Source of the DNA: Legionella jordanis
Lineage (GTDB): Bacteria; Pseudomonadota; Gammaproteobacteria; Legionellales; Legionellaceae
Length of the DNA: 64,000 nt
Direction of reading: 5' to 3'
Assembly (NCBI RefSeq): GCF_900637635.1
Contig: NZ_LR134383.1
Location: 2,796,001-2,860,000, forward strand
Shown here: piece by piece, positions 1-10,753 of the stretch
Layout: each line of letters begins with the position of its first letter
How positions within the stretch are numbered: the stretch's first letter is position 1
Translations under genes and position numbers: made by a program
The notes under the pieces: model-generated
Told to the model about the DNA's origin: nothing
The model's input: the letters and a program-made list of their open reading frames with translations, nothing else
The model's database searches: none

Positions 1-391
1 GGGTGATGATACCTGGGCAATTAGGACCAATCAGTCTGGCATCGCTATTGTTTTCCAAATATACCTTGACCTGGAGCATGTCCAGAACAGGAATTCCTTC
101 GGTGATGCAAACTATTAATTTAATCCCGGCATCGGCAGCTTCAAGGATGGAATCTTTGCAAAATGGGGCAGGAACATAAATAACACTGGCATCAGCCCCA
201 GTTTCTTTAACAGCATCTCGCACTGTATTAAAGACTGGCAGACCCAGATGTGTTTGCCCGCCTTTCCCAGGTGTGACCCCACCAACCATACGGGTGCCAT
301 AGGCAATCGCTTGTTCAGAATGGAAAGTCCCCTGCTTACCCGTAAATCCCTGGCAGATCACTTTTGTTTCTTTATTTACTAATACACTCAT
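1..391 (-). CDS. sucD: Succinyl-CoA ligase alpha subunit (partial, 3' end off window)
   Basis: The alpha subunit of succinyl-CoA synthetase makes ATP or GTP from succinyl-CoA in the TCA cycle and carries the CoA site and the active-site histidine. About 130 N-terminal residues are visible. They begin [20 protein letters not shown], followed by GGVTPGKGG and then LIGPNCPGI near the edge, all typical of the CoA-binding Rossmann domain. The ATG at 389-391 is the natural start. The rest of the gene, including the phosphohistidine region, lies to the left of the window. It follows sucC by 66 bases on the same strand, so it is the last visible gene of the sdh-suc block. Confidence 0.95.
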   Translation of the reverse strand, partial: MSVLVNKETKVICQGFTGKQGTFHSEQAIAYGTRMVGGVTPGKGGQTHLGLPVFNTVRDAVKETGADASVIYVPAPFCKDSILEAADAGIKLIVCITEGIPVLDMLQVKVYLENNSDARLIGPNCPGIIT

Positions 392-423
392 TACTAGCCT
401 CAAAATTTGTCAGAAAGAAAGCT

Positions 424-441
424 TCTCATGTGAACATGAGA
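424..441 (-). other. Stem-loop between sucC and sucD
   Basis: An 8-bp inverted repeat (TCTCATGT / ACATGAGA) with a very short loop sits in the 66-base gap between sucC and sucD. No T-run follows on the transcribed strand, so it does not look like a terminator. It may stabilise or help process the message between the two cistrons; that role is inference. Confidence 0.35.
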
Positions 442-457
442 GCCTACTGGTCATTAA

Positions 458-1618
458 TTAGGCAACAGCCGCCACAATTTTCTTTGCAGCATCCGTGAGA
501 CCATTCGCTGCAATTACGTTCAATTCGCTTTTATTTAACAATTCAGCACCGAGCTGCGCATTGTTACCCTCAAGACGTACAACAACTGGCACTTTGACAT
601 CCACTTCTTTGACTGCCGCAATAATCCCTTCGGCAATAAGATCGCAACGAACAATTCCGCCAAAAATATTAACTAAAATACCCTTTACATTTTTATCAGA
701 AAGAATAATTTTAAACGCTTCACTAACGCGTTCTTTGGTTGCACCACCACCAACATCAAGGAAATTGGCAGGCTCACCGCCATGGAGCTTAATAACATCC
801 ATCGTTGCCATGGCAAGCCCTGCACCGTTCACCATGCAACCAATAGAGCCATCGAGTGGAATGTAATTCAGTTCCCAATCGGTTGCCCTATTTTCACGCT
901 CATCTTCCTGAGTTGTATCGCGCATGCTTTTCAACTTCGGTTGACGGTAAAGGGCATTGGCATCCACATTGATTTTGCCATCGAGACAGAGCAAGTGCTC
1001 ATCTTTCGTGACGACAAGAGGATTGATCTCAAGCAAGCTTAAGTCGCACTCAACAAACATTTTACCTAAAGCCATCAGCATTTTGGTAAATTCTTTAATT
1101 TGAGTTTCATTCAATTCCAACTTAAAACCCAGTTCACGACATTGAAAGGGCATAACACCAACTAAAGGATCAACGGTAATTTTAAAAATTTTCTCTGGTG
1201 TTTCATGGGCGACTTTTTCAATTTCCACACCACCTTCAGTGGAAGCCATGATGACTACCCGCCGGCTTGAACGCTCAACCACAGCACCTAAATACAGTTC
1301 GCGGCCGATATCGCAGGTTTCTTCAACCAACACAGCATTGACAGGCTGACCATGCGCATCCGTTTGATAAGTGACCAAACGAGTGCCCAGTAGGGCTTTT
1401 GCGGCTGCGGCCAACTCATCCTTGCTGGAGACTATTTTAACTCCGCCTGCCTTGCCTCGTCCGCCGGCATGAACCTGAGCTTTAACCACCCATTTTGCTG
1501 TTGAAAGCTGGCTGGCAACTTGAATGGCATCGTCAACGTTAAAAGCCACTTGCCCATTAGGAACGGGCAATCCATAGCTGGCAAATAATTCCTTGGCCTG
1601 ATATTCATGTAAATTCAT
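458..1618 (-). CDS. sucC: Succinyl-CoA ligase (ADP-forming) beta subunit
   Basis: The beta subunit of succinyl-CoA synthetase supplies the ATP-grasp nucleotide-binding part and the succinate site. The product starts [20 protein letters not shown], the family's usual N-terminus, and has the [12 protein letters not shown] loop near residue 50, EINPLVV near 200 and [12 protein letters not shown] near 320. Its 386 residues match the usual length of about 388. A longer reading frame reaches 1651, but the family start is at 1618, behind an AAGGTG ribosome site. The adjacent ATG at 1621 is also possible. It lies between sucB and sucD in one minus-strand operon. Confidence 0.97.
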   Translation of the reverse strand: MNLHEYQAKELFASYGLPVPNGQVAFNVDDAIQVASQLSTAKWVVKAQVHAGGRGKAGGVKIVSSKDELAAAAKALLGTRLVTYQTDAHGQPVNAVLVEETCDIGRELYLGAVVERSSRRVVIMASTEGGVEIEKVAHETPEKIFKITVDPLVGVMPFQCRELGFKLELNETQIKEFTKMLMALGKMFVECDLSLLEINPLVVTKDEHLLCLDGKINVDANALYRQPKLKSMRDTTQEDERENRATDWELNYIPLDGSIGCMVNGAGLAMATMDVIKLHGGEPANFLDVGGGATKERVSEAFKIILSDKNVKGILVNIFGGIVRCDLIAEGIIAAVKEVDVKVPVVVRLEGNNAQLGAELLNKSELNVIAANGLTDAAKKIVAAVA

Positions 1619-1679
1619 CATTAGCACCTTAAAAAAGCAAAACCCGGCCATGCGGGTCTTGCGGTTAAATTGTTGAAAT

Positions 1680-2888
1680 TCAAACGTTTAATAACAATCT
1701 GGCCGGATCTTCAAGCAGTTCTTTAACCGCGACCAAAAACTGCACGGATTCTTTGCCATCAATTAGTCGATGATCGTAAGAAAGCGCGACATACATCATT
1801 GGACGAATAACGATTTGTCCTTTTTCAACGATGGGACGCTCCTCAATTTTGTGCATCCCCAAAATTCCGGTTTGTGGTGGATTAATGATGGGGGTTGCAA
1901 GCAAAGAACCAAAAACGCCACCATTAGTGATGGTAAACGTACCGCCCTGCATTTCTTCCAATGCCAATTTACCTTCCCGTGCTCGGGATGCTGAATCTGC
2001 AATGGATTTCTCCATATCAGCCATACTCATTTGATCAGCATTGCGAAGGACCGGAACAACCAGGCCACGCTCGGTAGATACTGCAATGCCAATGTCGTAA
2101 TAGCCATGATAAACAATGTCTTGGCCATCAATGGAGGCATTCACCGCTGGGAATCGCTTCAAAGCTTCGACAACGGCTTTGGTGAAGAAAGACATGAAGC
2201 CCAATTTTGCCCCATGTTTCTTTTCAAAATGATCTTTGTATTGGTTGCGTAAATCCATGACCGCTTTCAAATTAACTTCGTTAAACGTGGTCAACATGGC
2301 GGCATTGTGTTGGGCTTGCACCAACCGCTCAGCAATTTTGGCCCTGAGCCTGGTCATAGGCACACGTCTTTCCTCACGTTCACCCATGGGAGCAGGTTGC
2401 TCGGATTGTTGTGGACGTGTTTCTGTTGACGATTTACTGGCTCTTTCACGATTGCTTTCAATAAATGCCAGTACGTCTTCTTTAGTAATACGACCATCTT
2501 TACCAGAACCCGTAATTTGCCCTGGTTGGAGATTATGTTCTGCAAGCATTCGTCTTACCGCAGGTCCTGCCGCTTTGTCTTCTTCCTGAATTTTGCCCAT
2601 TTCCTCGGCGCTGGATTTTTCATCTTTGGCCGGCTGGACTTCGGCAGAAGCTGAAGCATCGATGCGTGCCAATATCTGGCTTGATTCGACTGTGTCTCCT
2701 TCTTTAAAGAAGATTTCCGCAAGCACCCCATCTACTGGAGCAGGTACTTCTAAAACGACTTTATCTGTTTCCAAGTCGAGGAGGTTTTCATCACGAGTAA
2801 CCCTCTCGCCAACCTTCTTATGCCAAGCGGCAATAGTAGCATCGGCCACCGACTCAGGGAGGGCAGGTACTTTGACTTCAGTAGACAT
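1680..2888 (-). CDS. sucB: 2-oxoglutarate dehydrogenase E2, dihydrolipoyl succinyltransferase
   Basis: The E2 core of the 2-oxoglutarate dehydrogenase complex transfers the succinyl group from lipoyl-lysine to CoA. Residues 1-76 form one lipoyl domain, with the lipoylated lysine K43 in [10 protein letters not shown] charged, flexible linker with a peripheral-subunit-binding domain (about 110-145, [13 protein letters not shown]) follows. The C-terminal catalytic domain carries the DHRLIDG motif with His373 and Asp377. The length of 402 residues is normal. It sits 36 bases after sucA, as in most proteobacteria. The E3 subunit (lpd) is not in the window. Confidence 0.97.
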   Translation of the reverse strand: MSTEVKVPALPESVADATIAAWHKKVGERVTRDENLLDLETDKVVLEVPAPVDGVLAEIFFKEGDTVESSQILARIDASASAEVQPAKDEKSSAEEMGKIQEEDKAAGPAVRRMLAEHNLQPGQITGSGKDGRITKEDVLAFIESNRERASKSSTETRPQQSEQPAPMGEREERRVPMTRLRAKIAERLVQAQHNAAMLTTFNEVNLKAVMDLRNQYKDHFEKKHGAKLGFMSFFTKAVVEALKRFPAVNASIDGQDIVYHGYYDIGIAVSTERGLVVPVLRNADQMSMADMEKSIADSASRAREGKLALEEMQGGTFTITNGGVFGSLLATPIINPPQTGILGMHKIEERPIVEKGQIVIRPMMYVALSYDHRLIDGKESVQFLVAVKELLEDPARLLLNV

Positions 2889-2924
2889 AATTATACCTTC
2901 TTTCTGTTATATTTTATTAATCAA

Positions 2925-5732
2925 TCAATCCAACAATGCCTGCTCAACCAATTGTTGCTGTTGCTGTGCATGCAATAATGGGCTTCCCACAGCGGGTGAG
3001 GCAGCAAACTCTCTTCCCGCGTAACTTAGGGTTTGGTCTGCTCGCAAGCAATCAATGATGTTATGTTGAGAAGAGAACCAAACCCCTTGATTTTGTGGTT
3101 CTTCCTGACACCAGATGATTTTTTTGACCTGGGGATACTTGTTTAATTCCTGAGTCAGCGCTTTTTTCGGGAAAGGATATAATTGTTCTATTCTAATAAT
3201 GGCAATGTGATTCAGGTTTTCATCGCGACGTTTTTGCAGCAAATCGTAATAAACCTTGCCACAGCATAGAACAATTCTTGTCACTTCACTCGGCTCCAGT
3301 GCATCAATTTCAGGTATGACCGTATGAAATTTGCCTTTGCTGAGATCTTCTAAAGGAGAAACGGCCAATTTATGGCGCAATAAGCTTTTTGGGGTCATCA
3401 CCACCAAAGGCTTACGGAATTTTCTAATCATTTGGCGGCGCAATAGATGAAACATCTGCGCTGGGGTCGTTGGTGTACACACCTGAATGTTGTGCTGGGC
3501 ACACAACTGCATGTAACGTTCCAAGCGGGCTGAGGAGTGCTCTGGCCCTTGTCCTTCGTAACCGTGAGGTAACAGCATGACCAAACCGCACAGTCGCCCC
3601 CATTTTTGTTCGCCTGAGCTGATAAATTGATCAATAACTACTTGTGCACCGTTGGCAAAATCCCCGAATTGGGCTTCCCACAAAACCAGAGATTGCGGCT
3701 CCGAAGAGGCATAACCATATTCAAAAGCCAAAACAGCTTCTTCAGACAAGACAGAATCAATGATTGCCAATGAACGGGAATCCCTGGCAATTTGCTCTAA
3801 TGGCAAATAGGTATCACCAGAGTTCACATCATGCAGCACGGCATGACGATGAGCAAACGTCCCTCGGCCCGAATCTTGTCCAGATAAGCGAACTCCATAG
3901 CCTTCATTGAGTAAGCTTGCATAGGCCATTGTTTCCGCGTAACCCCAATTCATGGGCAATTCGCCAGCAGTCATTTTTTGGCGTTCTGTTAATAATCGTT
4001 TGACCACCGGGTGCAACTCAAAACCATCAGGCAAGCTGTGCAGTTTTTGTGATAACTCTTGAATGGTTTCAAGGGAAATCGTGGTATCGGCCTTGTCTGT
4101 CCATTTGGCATTGAGGTAAGGAGTCCAGTCAATAGACATCTTCCCTTCATAATCCCCGTGAACAATATCAACAACAGCCTGGCCTTTATCCAACCGATCG
4201 CGGTATTCCTCACTGAGTTGTTCAATATCTTTTTGTGTGGTTAATCCTTGCTTAATCAGTTCTTCGCCATATAAGTCACGCAAGGGGCGCATGGATTTAA
4301 TTTTTTTATACATGGCCGGTTGGGTCACTGAGGGCTCATCGGCTTCATTATGGCCGTGTCGACGATAACAGACGAGATCAATCACCACATCGCGCTTAAA
4401 TTTCATTCTAAATTCAAAGGCAATCTGGGTAGCAAAAACAACGGCCTCTGGATCATCTCCGTTTACATGAAGAACCGGAGCCTGAACCATCTTGGCGACA
4501 TCGGTGCAATATAAAGTTGAACGTGCATCCAAAGGATTGCTGGTGGTAAAACCTATTTGGTTATTAATCACTATGTGAATCGTTCCACCAGTAGAATACC
4601 CTCGAGCTTGCGAAAAGTTAAAGGTTTCCATAACCACGCCTTGCCCTGCAAAAGCAGCATCACCATGAATCACCACGGGAACAACTTGATCTTTTTTATC
4701 CAGATTATTTCGTCTTCGTAAGCGAGAACGCGCCGAACCTTCGACAACAGGGCCAATGATTTCCAGGTGAGAAGGGTTAAATGCTAAAGCCACATGCACA
4801 ATGTCGTCATTTTCTGTTCTTAAATTGGAAGAAAAACCCATGTGATATTTCACATCGCCAGTAAGCTCAGATTTTATTTTGCCTTCAAATTCCTGGAACA
4901 GCTGATTGGGTTCCTTACCTAAAACATTCACCAGGACATTCAGGCGGCCTCGATGTGCCATGCCAATAACAATTTCTTTAACGCTGTTTTTACCACCCAT
5001 GCGAATCAATTCTTGCATCATGGGGATTAAGGAATCGCCTCCCTCCAAGGAGAAGCGTTTTTGCCCGACGTACCGTGTACCTAAGTAGCGCTCGAGACCG
5101 TCGGCAGCAATCAAATCCTTTAATATCTCGAGCTTCTTATGCTCATTAAAGGAAGGCCGGCCCCTTACCGGCTCGATAACTTGCTGCAACCATTCCGTTT
5201 CCTTATTGTCCGAAATGTGCATATATTCAATGCCAATGCTGCCGCAGTAGGTATCCCTAAGTGCCTGGTATATTTCACGCAAGGGCATTTGAGCGCCATT
5301 AAAATATTTGCCTGCAAAGAAACGTCTATCCATATCAGCTTCGGAAAGCTGATGATAACTCAATTCCAAACTGGGTACCTGGATGCGTTCAGCCATTCCC
5401 AAAGGATCAAGTCTTGCGGCATGGTGACCATGGGCTCGATAAGCATTAATTAAATGTGCAACCTGGTATTGCTTGCTGTCTGCACTAAGCTCAGCAGGAG
5501 CCGCAATCCTTTTTTTATCTGCATTGTGTAAAAAATAATCTCGAATCTCTCGATGGGAAATTTCTTTTACTGCAGCATCCGTTTTTGGAAGTGAATCAAA
5601 AACTTCACGCCAGTCTGCTGGGACAGAGTGAGGGTTGGCAAGATAGTCTTCATAAAGTCCATCAACGTAGGCCATGCTCCCACCTGACAAATAGGAAGAA
5701 GCCCATTGCTTTTGCAGATCACTACCGCTCAT
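2925..5732 (-). CDS. sucA: 2-oxoglutarate dehydrogenase E1 component
   Basis: This is the thiamine-diphosphate-dependent decarboxylase of the 2-oxoglutarate dehydrogenase complex. The 935-residue product is full length (about 933 in E. coli). Its N-terminus, MSGSDLQKQWASSYLSGGS, is the short E1o segment that binds E2. The GMAHRGRLNVLVN and HGDAAFAGQGVV motifs mark the ThDP/Mg site, and the transketolase-like C-terminal half has LPHGYEGQGPEHSSAR. The start has a GGAG ribosome site 8 bases upstream. It follows sdhB by 55 bases, so succinate dehydrogenase and oxoglutarate dehydrogenase are probably co-transcribed. Confidence 0.98.
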   Translation of the reverse strand: MSGSDLQKQWASSYLSGGSMAYVDGLYEDYLANPHSVPADWREVFDSLPKTDAAVKEISHREIRDYFLHNADKKRIAAPAELSADSKQYQVAHLINAYRAHGHHAARLDPLGMAERIQVPSLELSYHQLSEADMDRRFFAGKYFNGAQMPLREIYQALRDTYCGSIGIEYMHISDNKETEWLQQVIEPVRGRPSFNEHKKLEILKDLIAADGLERYLGTRYVGQKRFSLEGGDSLIPMMQELIRMGGKNSVKEIVIGMAHRGRLNVLVNVLGKEPNQLFQEFEGKIKSELTGDVKYHMGFSSNLRTENDDIVHVALAFNPSHLEIIGPVVEGSARSRLRRRNNLDKKDQVVPVVIHGDAAFAGQGVVMETFNFSQARGYSTGGTIHIVINNQIGFTTSNPLDARSTLYCTDVAKMVQAPVLHVNGDDPEAVVFATQIAFEFRMKFKRDVVIDLVCYRRHGHNEADEPSVTQPAMYKKIKSMRPLRDLYGEELIKQGLTTQKDIEQLSEEYRDRLDKGQAVVDIVHGDYEGKMSIDWTPYLNAKWTDKADTTISLETIQELSQKLHSLPDGFELHPVVKRLLTERQKMTAGELPMNWGYAETMAYASLLNEGYGVRLSGQDSGRGTFAHRHAVLHDVNSGDTYLPLEQIARDSRSLAIIDSVLSEEAVLAFEYGYASSEPQSLVLWEAQFGDFANGAQVVIDQFISSGEQKWGRLCGLVMLLPHGYEGQGPEHSSARLERYMQLCAQHNIQVCTPTTPAQMFHLLRRQMIRKFRKPLVVMTPKSLLRHKLAVSPLEDLSKGKFHTVIPEIDALEPSEVTRIVLCCGKVYYDLLQKRRDENLNHIAIIRIEQLYPFPKKALTQELNKYPQVKKIIWCQEEPQNQGVWFSSQHNIIDCLRADQTLSYAGREFAASPAVGSPLLHAQQQQQLVEQALLD

Positions 5733-5787
5733 ACTTTTTTCTCCAAAGGGCTGTTGCTTAACTTAGAAAAGCAACATGAACTAATCA

Positions 5788-6549
5788 TCAAGTTTCCTGA
5801 GTCAGCATTTGCCTACGAATTTCAGCAATTGCTTTTGTCGGATTGAGTCCCTTCGGGCAAACATTCGTGCAATTCATAATTGTACGACAACGAAAGACAC
5901 TGAATGGATCTTGCAGTTTATCCAATCGGTGTTGTGTGGCTGTATCACGGCTGTCCGCCAAAAAGCGTCGTGCTTGTAAAAGTCCGGCTGGCCCGACGAA
6001 TTTATCTGGGTTCCACCAAAATGAGGGACAGGAACTGGTGCAGCATGCACACAAGATGCACTCATATAAGCCATCCAGCTGCGCACGTTCTTGAGGGGAT
6101 TGCAAATACTCGCGAGCTGGCGCGACAACATCCGTTTGCAGGTAAGGCTCGATACGCTCATATTGCTGATAAAATTGCGTCATATCCACCACCAGGTCCC
6201 GAACTACCGGAAACCCAGGTAAAGGCCGAATGACAACATTGTCGGTATTCAGTTGAGAAAGAGAGGTCACGCAAGCCAAGCCATTCGTGCCATTAATGTT
6301 CATGCCGTCCGAGCCGCAAACTCCTTCTCGACAGGAACGTCTAAAGGACAGTGTTGGATCCTGTTCGGCCTTAATACGCTCAAGTAAAGTCAATAGCATA
6401 GGGTCGCTTTTTGCAGGAATTGCAATCTCATAATCCTGCATATACGGCTCCACATTGCCTTCTGGATTGTAGCGATAAATGGACAGGCACAGATTTCTTG
6501 TATCAGCCACGGGTATATCCTCTTTAGTAAACGCGTTCTTTTGGCTCAA
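5788..6549 (-). CDS. sdhB: Succinate dehydrogenase iron-sulfur subunit
   Basis: The electron-transfer subunit of complex II carries electrons from FAD in SdhA to quinone through three Fe-S clusters. The 2Fe-2S ligands are in [11 protein letters not shown] and the later LACVT. The 4Fe-4S and 3Fe-4S ligands are in [12 protein letters not shown] and [14 protein letters not shown]. The protein has 253 residues, slightly longer than E. coli SdhB (238) at the N-terminus. The chosen start overlaps the end of sdhA by 26 bases, so a slightly internal start is possible but no better ATG is close by. The gene lies between sdhA and sucA. Confidence 0.97.
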   Translation of the reverse strand: MSQKNAFTKEDIPVADTRNLCLSIYRYNPEGNVEPYMQDYEIAIPAKSDPMLLTLLERIKAEQDPTLSFRRSCREGVCGSDGMNINGTNGLACVTSLSQLNTDNVVIRPLPGFPVVRDLVVDMTQFYQQYERIEPYLQTDVVAPAREYLQSPQERAQLDGLYECILCACCTSSCPSFWWNPDKFVGPAGLLQARRFLADSRDTATQHRLDKLQDPFSVFRCRTIMNCTNVCPKGLNPTKAIAEIRRQMLTQET

Positions 6550-8293
6550 AAGCCTTAACGTATTTTGGTGATGTATTTACAGGACGAAAGTCAATGCCAT
6601 CATCTTGTTCAAAATACAAAGTATGTTTAATCCAGTTTTCATCATCACGGGCCGGATAATCTTCACGGCTGTGTGCTCCACGGCTTTCAGTGCGGGTTAA
6701 TGCCGATTTTGCAGACGCATAGGCAGTAGCCATTAGGTTATCAAGTTCCAGCGCCGTTACCCTCTCAGTATTAAATATTTTACTCTTATCAGGAAGCATT
6801 GCATGCTCTAACCTCTCGCGCAAAGCCTGTAAACGGTGCAGGCCATTCTCCATAACCTCACCCGTGCGGAATACCCCGAAATCCTCTTGCATAACGCGTT
6901 GCATTTCATCACGAATAGTGGTTGGACTCTCGCCATCTCTGGAGTTTTCCCAGCGATAGTAACGTGCCAATGAAGCATCAATATCATCTTCAGTGATGTA
7001 AGGCATATCCGGTAAATGATTGGATTGCCATAACTCTTCCACGTGCAATCCAGCAGCACGACCAAAGACCACAAGGTCAAGCAGGGAGTTTCCTCCAAGG
7101 CGATTTGCACCATGGACCGATACGCATGCGCATTCACCAACAGCATAGAGACCTTCAATTATATGGTCTGCGCCATTTTGTCTCGTAAGGACTTGTCCAT
7201 GAACATTTGTAGGAATCCCGCCCATGCTGTAATGGCAAGTTGGTACTACAGGAATCGGTTCAACAATTGGATCGACACCGGCAAATTTTAATGATAGCTC
7301 ACGAATGCCAGGCAGTTTGGAATTAATCAGATCTGCGCCCAAATGGTCAAGCTTCAACTTGACGTGATCAACGCCTTTAGGATCAAAGCCGTTACCTGCT
7401 CGAATTTCAAGAGCCATCGAACGGGCGACTACATCTCGTGAGGCTAAGTCTTTTACCCTGGGAGCATAACGCTCCATGAAACGCTCGCCATTTTTATTAA
7501 TCAGATAACCGCCTTCACCACGGCAGCCTTCAGTAACCAATACCCCTGCACCAGCGATGCCGGTAGGATGGAATTGCCACATCTCCATATCTTGCAGAGG
7601 GATGCCGGCACGCAGCGCCATACCAAAACCATCGCCAGTATTAATGTGTGCATTGGTGGTGGATTGAAAAATGCGCCCTGCTCCACCGGTGGCCAGAATA
7701 CAAACTCGTGTTTGATAAAAAACGATTTCTCCTGTCTCAATGCACATTGCCGTCACACCAGCGATTCTCCCTTGTGCATCTTTAACAAAATCCAATGCAT
7801 ACCATTCACTAAATATATGGGTATGTGCTTTTATATTTTGTTGGTAGAGCGTATGCAATAAAGCATGCCCCGTCCTGTCTGCTGCAGCACAGGTGCGTGC
7901 AGCCTGCTCGCCGCCGAAATTTTTGGATTGGCCTCCAAATTGGCGTTGGTAAATTCGACCATTCTCCATTCGAGAGAATGGCAATCCCATATGTTCAAGC
8001 TCATAAACCACTTCAGGTCCAGTTTTACATAAATATTCAATGCAGTCTTGGTCCCCGATGTAATCAGCGCCCTTGACGGTATCATACATATGCCAGCGCC
8101 AATCGTCTTCATGAGCATTGCCTAAAGCAGTTGTAATGCCACCCTGCGCCGAAACGGTGTGAGAACGGGTTGGAAAGACTTTTGACAATAATGCAACCTT
8201 CAATCCAGAATTGGCCAACTGCAAAGCAGCCCTCATTCCTGCACCACCAGCACCAATAATTACTGCGTCAAACTTATTACGTGCAATTGCCAT
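6524..8293 (-). CDS. sdhA: Succinate dehydrogenase flavoprotein subunit
   Basis: The catalytic subunit of complex II oxidises succinate to fumarate using covalently bound FAD. It has the N-terminal dinucleotide fold ([15 protein letters not shown]), the FAD-linkage histidine in [11 protein letters not shown], the active-site region [21 protein letters not shown] and the C-terminal FAD-contact segment [17 protein letters not shown]. The length of 589 residues matches the family (588 in E. coli). It follows sdhD by one base and overlaps sdhB, in the standard order sdhCDAB. Confidence 0.98.
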   Translation of the reverse strand: MAIARNKFDAVIIGAGGAGMRAALQLANSGLKVALLSKVFPTRSHTVSAQGGITTALGNAHEDDWRWHMYDTVKGADYIGDQDCIEYLCKTGPEVVYELEHMGLPFSRMENGRIYQRQFGGQSKNFGGEQAARTCAAADRTGHALLHTLYQQNIKAHTHIFSEWYALDFVKDAQGRIAGVTAMCIETGEIVFYQTRVCILATGGAGRIFQSTTNAHINTGDGFGMALRAGIPLQDMEMWQFHPTGIAGAGVLVTEGCRGEGGYLINKNGERFMERYAPRVKDLASRDVVARSMALEIRAGNGFDPKGVDHVKLKLDHLGADLINSKLPGIRELSLKFAGVDPIVEPIPVVPTCHYSMGGIPTNVHGQVLTRQNGADHIIEGLYAVGECACVSVHGANRLGGNSLLDLVVFGRAAGLHVEELWQSNHLPDMPYITEDDIDASLARYYRWENSRDGESPTTIRDEMQRVMQEDFGVFRTGEVMENGLHRLQALRERLEHAMLPDKSKIFNTERVTALELDNLMATAYASAKSALTRTESRGAHSREDYPARDDENWIKHTLYFEQDDGIDFRPVNTSPKYVKAFEPKERVY

Positions 8294-8294
8294 G

Positions 8295-8642
8295 TTATTG
8301 CCCCCACAAAATCATTAAACCCCAAACCAGCTGGCCAAGCAGCCATAGGACAACCAACATTTGAATCGTCAATCTTGTCGCCGTATTTTTTACATAATCG
8401 GTAGTTACTGTCCAAATTCCAATCCATGCATGCAAGCTAAGGGCAAACAATGCGATGAAACTCGCCACCTTAAAGCCAACGTGATGAAATAATGCACTCC
8501 AATCGGCGAAATTAAGTTGCGGATGAGTTAATAAAAAACTCACAATGAATAAAACATAAATGGCAAAAAAAACAGACGTAATCCGTTGAATCAACCAATC
8601 CTTTAAGCCATTGCCAGTTAAACTTGTAATGTTGGTTACCAT
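8295..8642 (-). CDS. sdhD: Succinate dehydrogenase membrane anchor subunit D
   Basis: This small hydrophobic subunit anchors complex II in the inner membrane and helps form the quinone and heme b sites. The 115-residue product starts [20 protein letters not shown], and the polar WLIQRITS segment before the first helix is typical. Three membrane segments follow (about 20-40, 52-75 and 85-110). The [15 protein letters not shown] segment after the second helix carries the conserved histidine and DY motif. Its start overlaps the end of sdhC by 7 bases. Confidence 0.93.
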   Translation of the reverse strand: MVTNITSLTGNGLKDWLIQRITSVFFAIYVLFIVSFLLTHPQLNFADWSALFHHVGFKVASFIALFALSLHAWIGIWTVTTDYVKNTATRLTIQMLVVLWLLGQLVWGLMILWGQ

Positions 8643-9016
8643 ATCCAGATTCCTAGAAGAAGTGTCAGAATGATTGCCAAAATAATAACCAAAATGGCGC
8701 TTTGACGTCCGGGCCGCAAATCCTCACCAAATCCCATATCCATAATCATATGGCGAATGCCAGCGAGCAGATGGTAAATAAAAGCAGCACTAAAAGCCCA
8801 TAAAACCAGTTTATAACTGGGATTTGCAAGCCTGTTCTGTAGATTTGCAAATGACTCTGGACTTTGTATGGACATGGCCAAAAAATACAGCATGACTGGC
8901 ATTAACAAAAAAAGAACAACGCCGGACACTCGATGTAATATCGAGGCGATTGCCATAGGAGGAAATTTCATCGTTCTTAAATCAAGATTTATTGGTCTTT
9001 TTTGATTCACTGTCAA
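8636..9016 (-). CDS. sdhC: Succinate dehydrogenase cytochrome b556 subunit
   Basis: SdhC is the larger membrane anchor of complex II and binds heme b and ubiquinone. It has three predicted helices, the SILHRVSGV signature after the first polar segment and HLLAGIRHMIMDMG carrying the heme-ligand histidine. No ATG is available at the expected N-terminus. The choices are TTG at 9016, 5 bases after AAGGA, or GTG at 9010, which would start MNQKRPINL. I give the longer one; either leaves about 125 residues. It is the first gene of the sdh-suc block, so the promoter should lie in 9017-9231, but I found no convincing -35/-10 pair there. Confidence 0.93.
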   Translation of the reverse strand: MTVNQKRPINLDLRTMKFPPMAIASILHRVSGVVLFLLMPVMLYFLAMSIQSPESFANLQNRLANPSYKLVLWAFSAAFIYHLLAGIRHMIMDMGFGEDLRPGRQSAILVIILAIILTLLLGIWIW

Positions 9017-9231
9017 ATTTGTCCTTAAGAAAAAATGTCAAATATAGCATAATAGCCCTTTGCGAGTCACAGCTAATTACCCATTGGCATCAGCAATTTT
9101 ATCTATCCTCGACGAAAAACCTGCGCAGTATATCACTCTGTATTTTCCACGCAAAGTTCAAACTGATCCCTTCTTAGCGAGCTTACTATTCCCGTACTAT
9201 GCTTTTATAAAAAGACTAAAGGGAATTAGCC

Positions 9232-10383
9232 ATGCTCATAAAGCGCCCTATTTATGATCAACGCTTGAAATGCGCTGGCATGGAGCTAATTGCAGACAAG
9301 CAAGCACAACAAAGTAAGGAAATTTACCAATATTTCATTAAAATTCAGCACACCACACCCAAGGAAATGCCCTTGTTCGTTCCCTACGCACTTAAATTTT
9401 TAGTGGAACATCCTGAGCTGCCTATCGAACAACCCGTGGTGCTAAAATTGCATGCAGGAGACATCAACCAGAGTTGCTCCCGGGAAGAAATTGAGGCCTG
9501 CAATTATCGCTTAGCCTTACTTATTGACAATCCTCAGCAATTAGCCTGGCTCAATTTTGCGGATTACATCGCCCTTAGCGAGCATTTAATGGCCGCGGCC
9601 AATGTTTCCAAAGTGGTCACCTACAGTCAAGCGAAGCAGCGTAAAGTCATTGCTTATGATTTAAGTCATCCTGAGAGTTTTGAGCGTTGCAAAATGATGG
9701 GAATGGATTTTTTTTGTGGTGATTTTTTGTTTCATCCGACCGCTCCCGAGAAAACGGAAATTGCAGCAAGCAAACTCAACTTGTTTGAATTGATTACCAA
9801 ACTACAGCAACAAGATACTAACCTTGATTCCATTGTTGATTTAATCCAAACGGATCCCATGCTCAGTTATCAATTACTAAAAGTGGCCAACTCCGTTGCT
9901 TTCTCAGGCTATCAGGACATTGAATCCATCCAGCAAGCAGTGGTAAGGCTCGGGATCCTCAATTTAAAAAATTGGGTTATGGTCTTGTCTATGACTAACG
10001 TTTCAAATAAACCACTGGAAATTGTTGAATCTGGTTTAATTAGAGCACAAATGGCCTATCAATTGGCCTCCACCCAACCTGAGCTTAGTGCCCAGAGTGC
10101 TTACACTGCAGGATTATTGTCTGTATTGGACAGTTTAATGGATAGCCCTCTTGCTAATTTAATTGATAAAATTACCTTAACCAATGAAATCAAATTAGCT
10201 TTATTATCCAGAAAGGGCCCTCTAGGAAAAATCCTCGATGTTGTTATTGCCTATGAGGAGGGACATTGGGAGAATTTGGAAGACAGTGAATGTTTTGGTC
10301 TGGATTTAAGTAAAGTTTACATGGATTGCTTGGAGCAGGTGGCCGCAAGTAGAAAAGCCATTGATGAAAGGGGTAGAAAGTAA
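9232..10383 (+). CDS. EAL-like/HDOD domain signalling protein
   Basis: This 383-residue protein has the layout of the YuxH/COG3434 family, with a degenerate EAL-like N-terminal half (about 1-180) and a C-terminal HDOD domain (about 185-380). The N-terminal part starts LIKRPIYDQRLKCAGMELIAD, the usual opening of such proteins, but lacks an intact EAL catalytic motif, so phosphodiesterase activity is unlikely. The HDOD part has IQTDPMLSYQLLKVANSVAF and IQQAVVRLGILNLKNW. HDOD proteins usually act as regulators or scaffolds in signalling; the target here is unknown. It reads away from sdhC, with an AGGGAA ribosome site, and its stop overlaps the next start by one base. Confidence 0.85.
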   Translation: MLIKRPIYDQRLKCAGMELIADKQAQQSKEIYQYFIKIQHTTPKEMPLFVPYALKFLVEHPELPIEQPVVLKLHAGDINQSCSREEIEACNYRLALLIDNPQQLAWLNFADYIALSEHLMAAANVSKVVTYSQAKQRKVIAYDLSHPESFERCKMMGMDFFCGDFLFHPTAPEKTEIAASKLNLFELITKLQQQDTNLDSIVDLIQTDPMLSYQLLKVANSVAFSGYQDIESIQQAVVRLGILNLKNWVMVLSMTNVSNKPLEIVESGLIRAQMAYQLASTQPELSAQSAYTAGLLSVLDSLMDSPLANLIDKITLTNEIKLALLSRKGPLGKILDVVIAYEEGHWENLEDSECFGLDLSKVYMDCLEQVAASRKAIDERGRK

Positions 10384-10751
10384 TGTTTCGCTATTTTGCT
10401 GCGCAAGTCTATGATTTCTTGATTTTGATTGCTTTATTTTTTGCCTTCACGGCATTTTGTTTGATCGGTACCCAAGGTCAAGCCATTTCCCCCGGGACTC
10501 ACTCTTACCAGTCCGCTTTGCTCGGTTTAACCTTTGCTTATTATGCAATTTCCTTGCGGTATTGCGGCCAAACGATTGGCATGCGTGCATGGCGTCTGCA
10601 ATTAATCAGTGAGACTGATGTTCTAGGTTTTAAACAGGTTGTGAAAAGATTGCTGTTACTTTTGCCGGCCACAGTATTCGCTGTGCTTTTTGGCAAACAC
10701 CCTCAGTATTTATTAAGTTGTTGGACTAAAACCAGAATACTTAAGTACTAA
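10383..10751 (+). CDS. RDD family membrane protein
   Basis: This small inner-membrane protein of 122 residues has three hydrophobic segments (about 8-28, 42-60 and 88-106). It carries the Arg-Asp pattern of the RDD family: R3 and D11 in the first helix (RYFAAQVYDFLILI), and the later GQTIGMRAWRLQLI motif that joins helices two and three. The function of RDD proteins is mostly unknown; some may transport ions or solutes. TAATG overlap with the upstream HDOD gene indicates translational coupling. It ends two bases from the end of the convergent kinase-like gene. Confidence 0.85.
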   Translation: MFRYFAAQVYDFLILIALFFAFTAFCLIGTQGQAISPGTHSYQSALLGLTFAYYAISLRYCGQTIGMRAWRLQLISETDVLGFKQVVKRLLLLLPATVFAVLFGKHPQYLLSCWTKTRILKY

Positions 10752-10753
10752 AA

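Noticed and set aside
5753-5775. GTTGCTT/AAGCAAC hairpin between sdhB and sucA
   Set aside because: The stem is only 7 bp and AT-rich, has no T-run, and the surrounding operon is continuous, so I do not call a terminator.
9017-9231. Promoter of the sdh operon
   Set aside because: TATTAT and TATATT occur on the minus strand, but no -35 lies at a good distance, so I did not annotate one.
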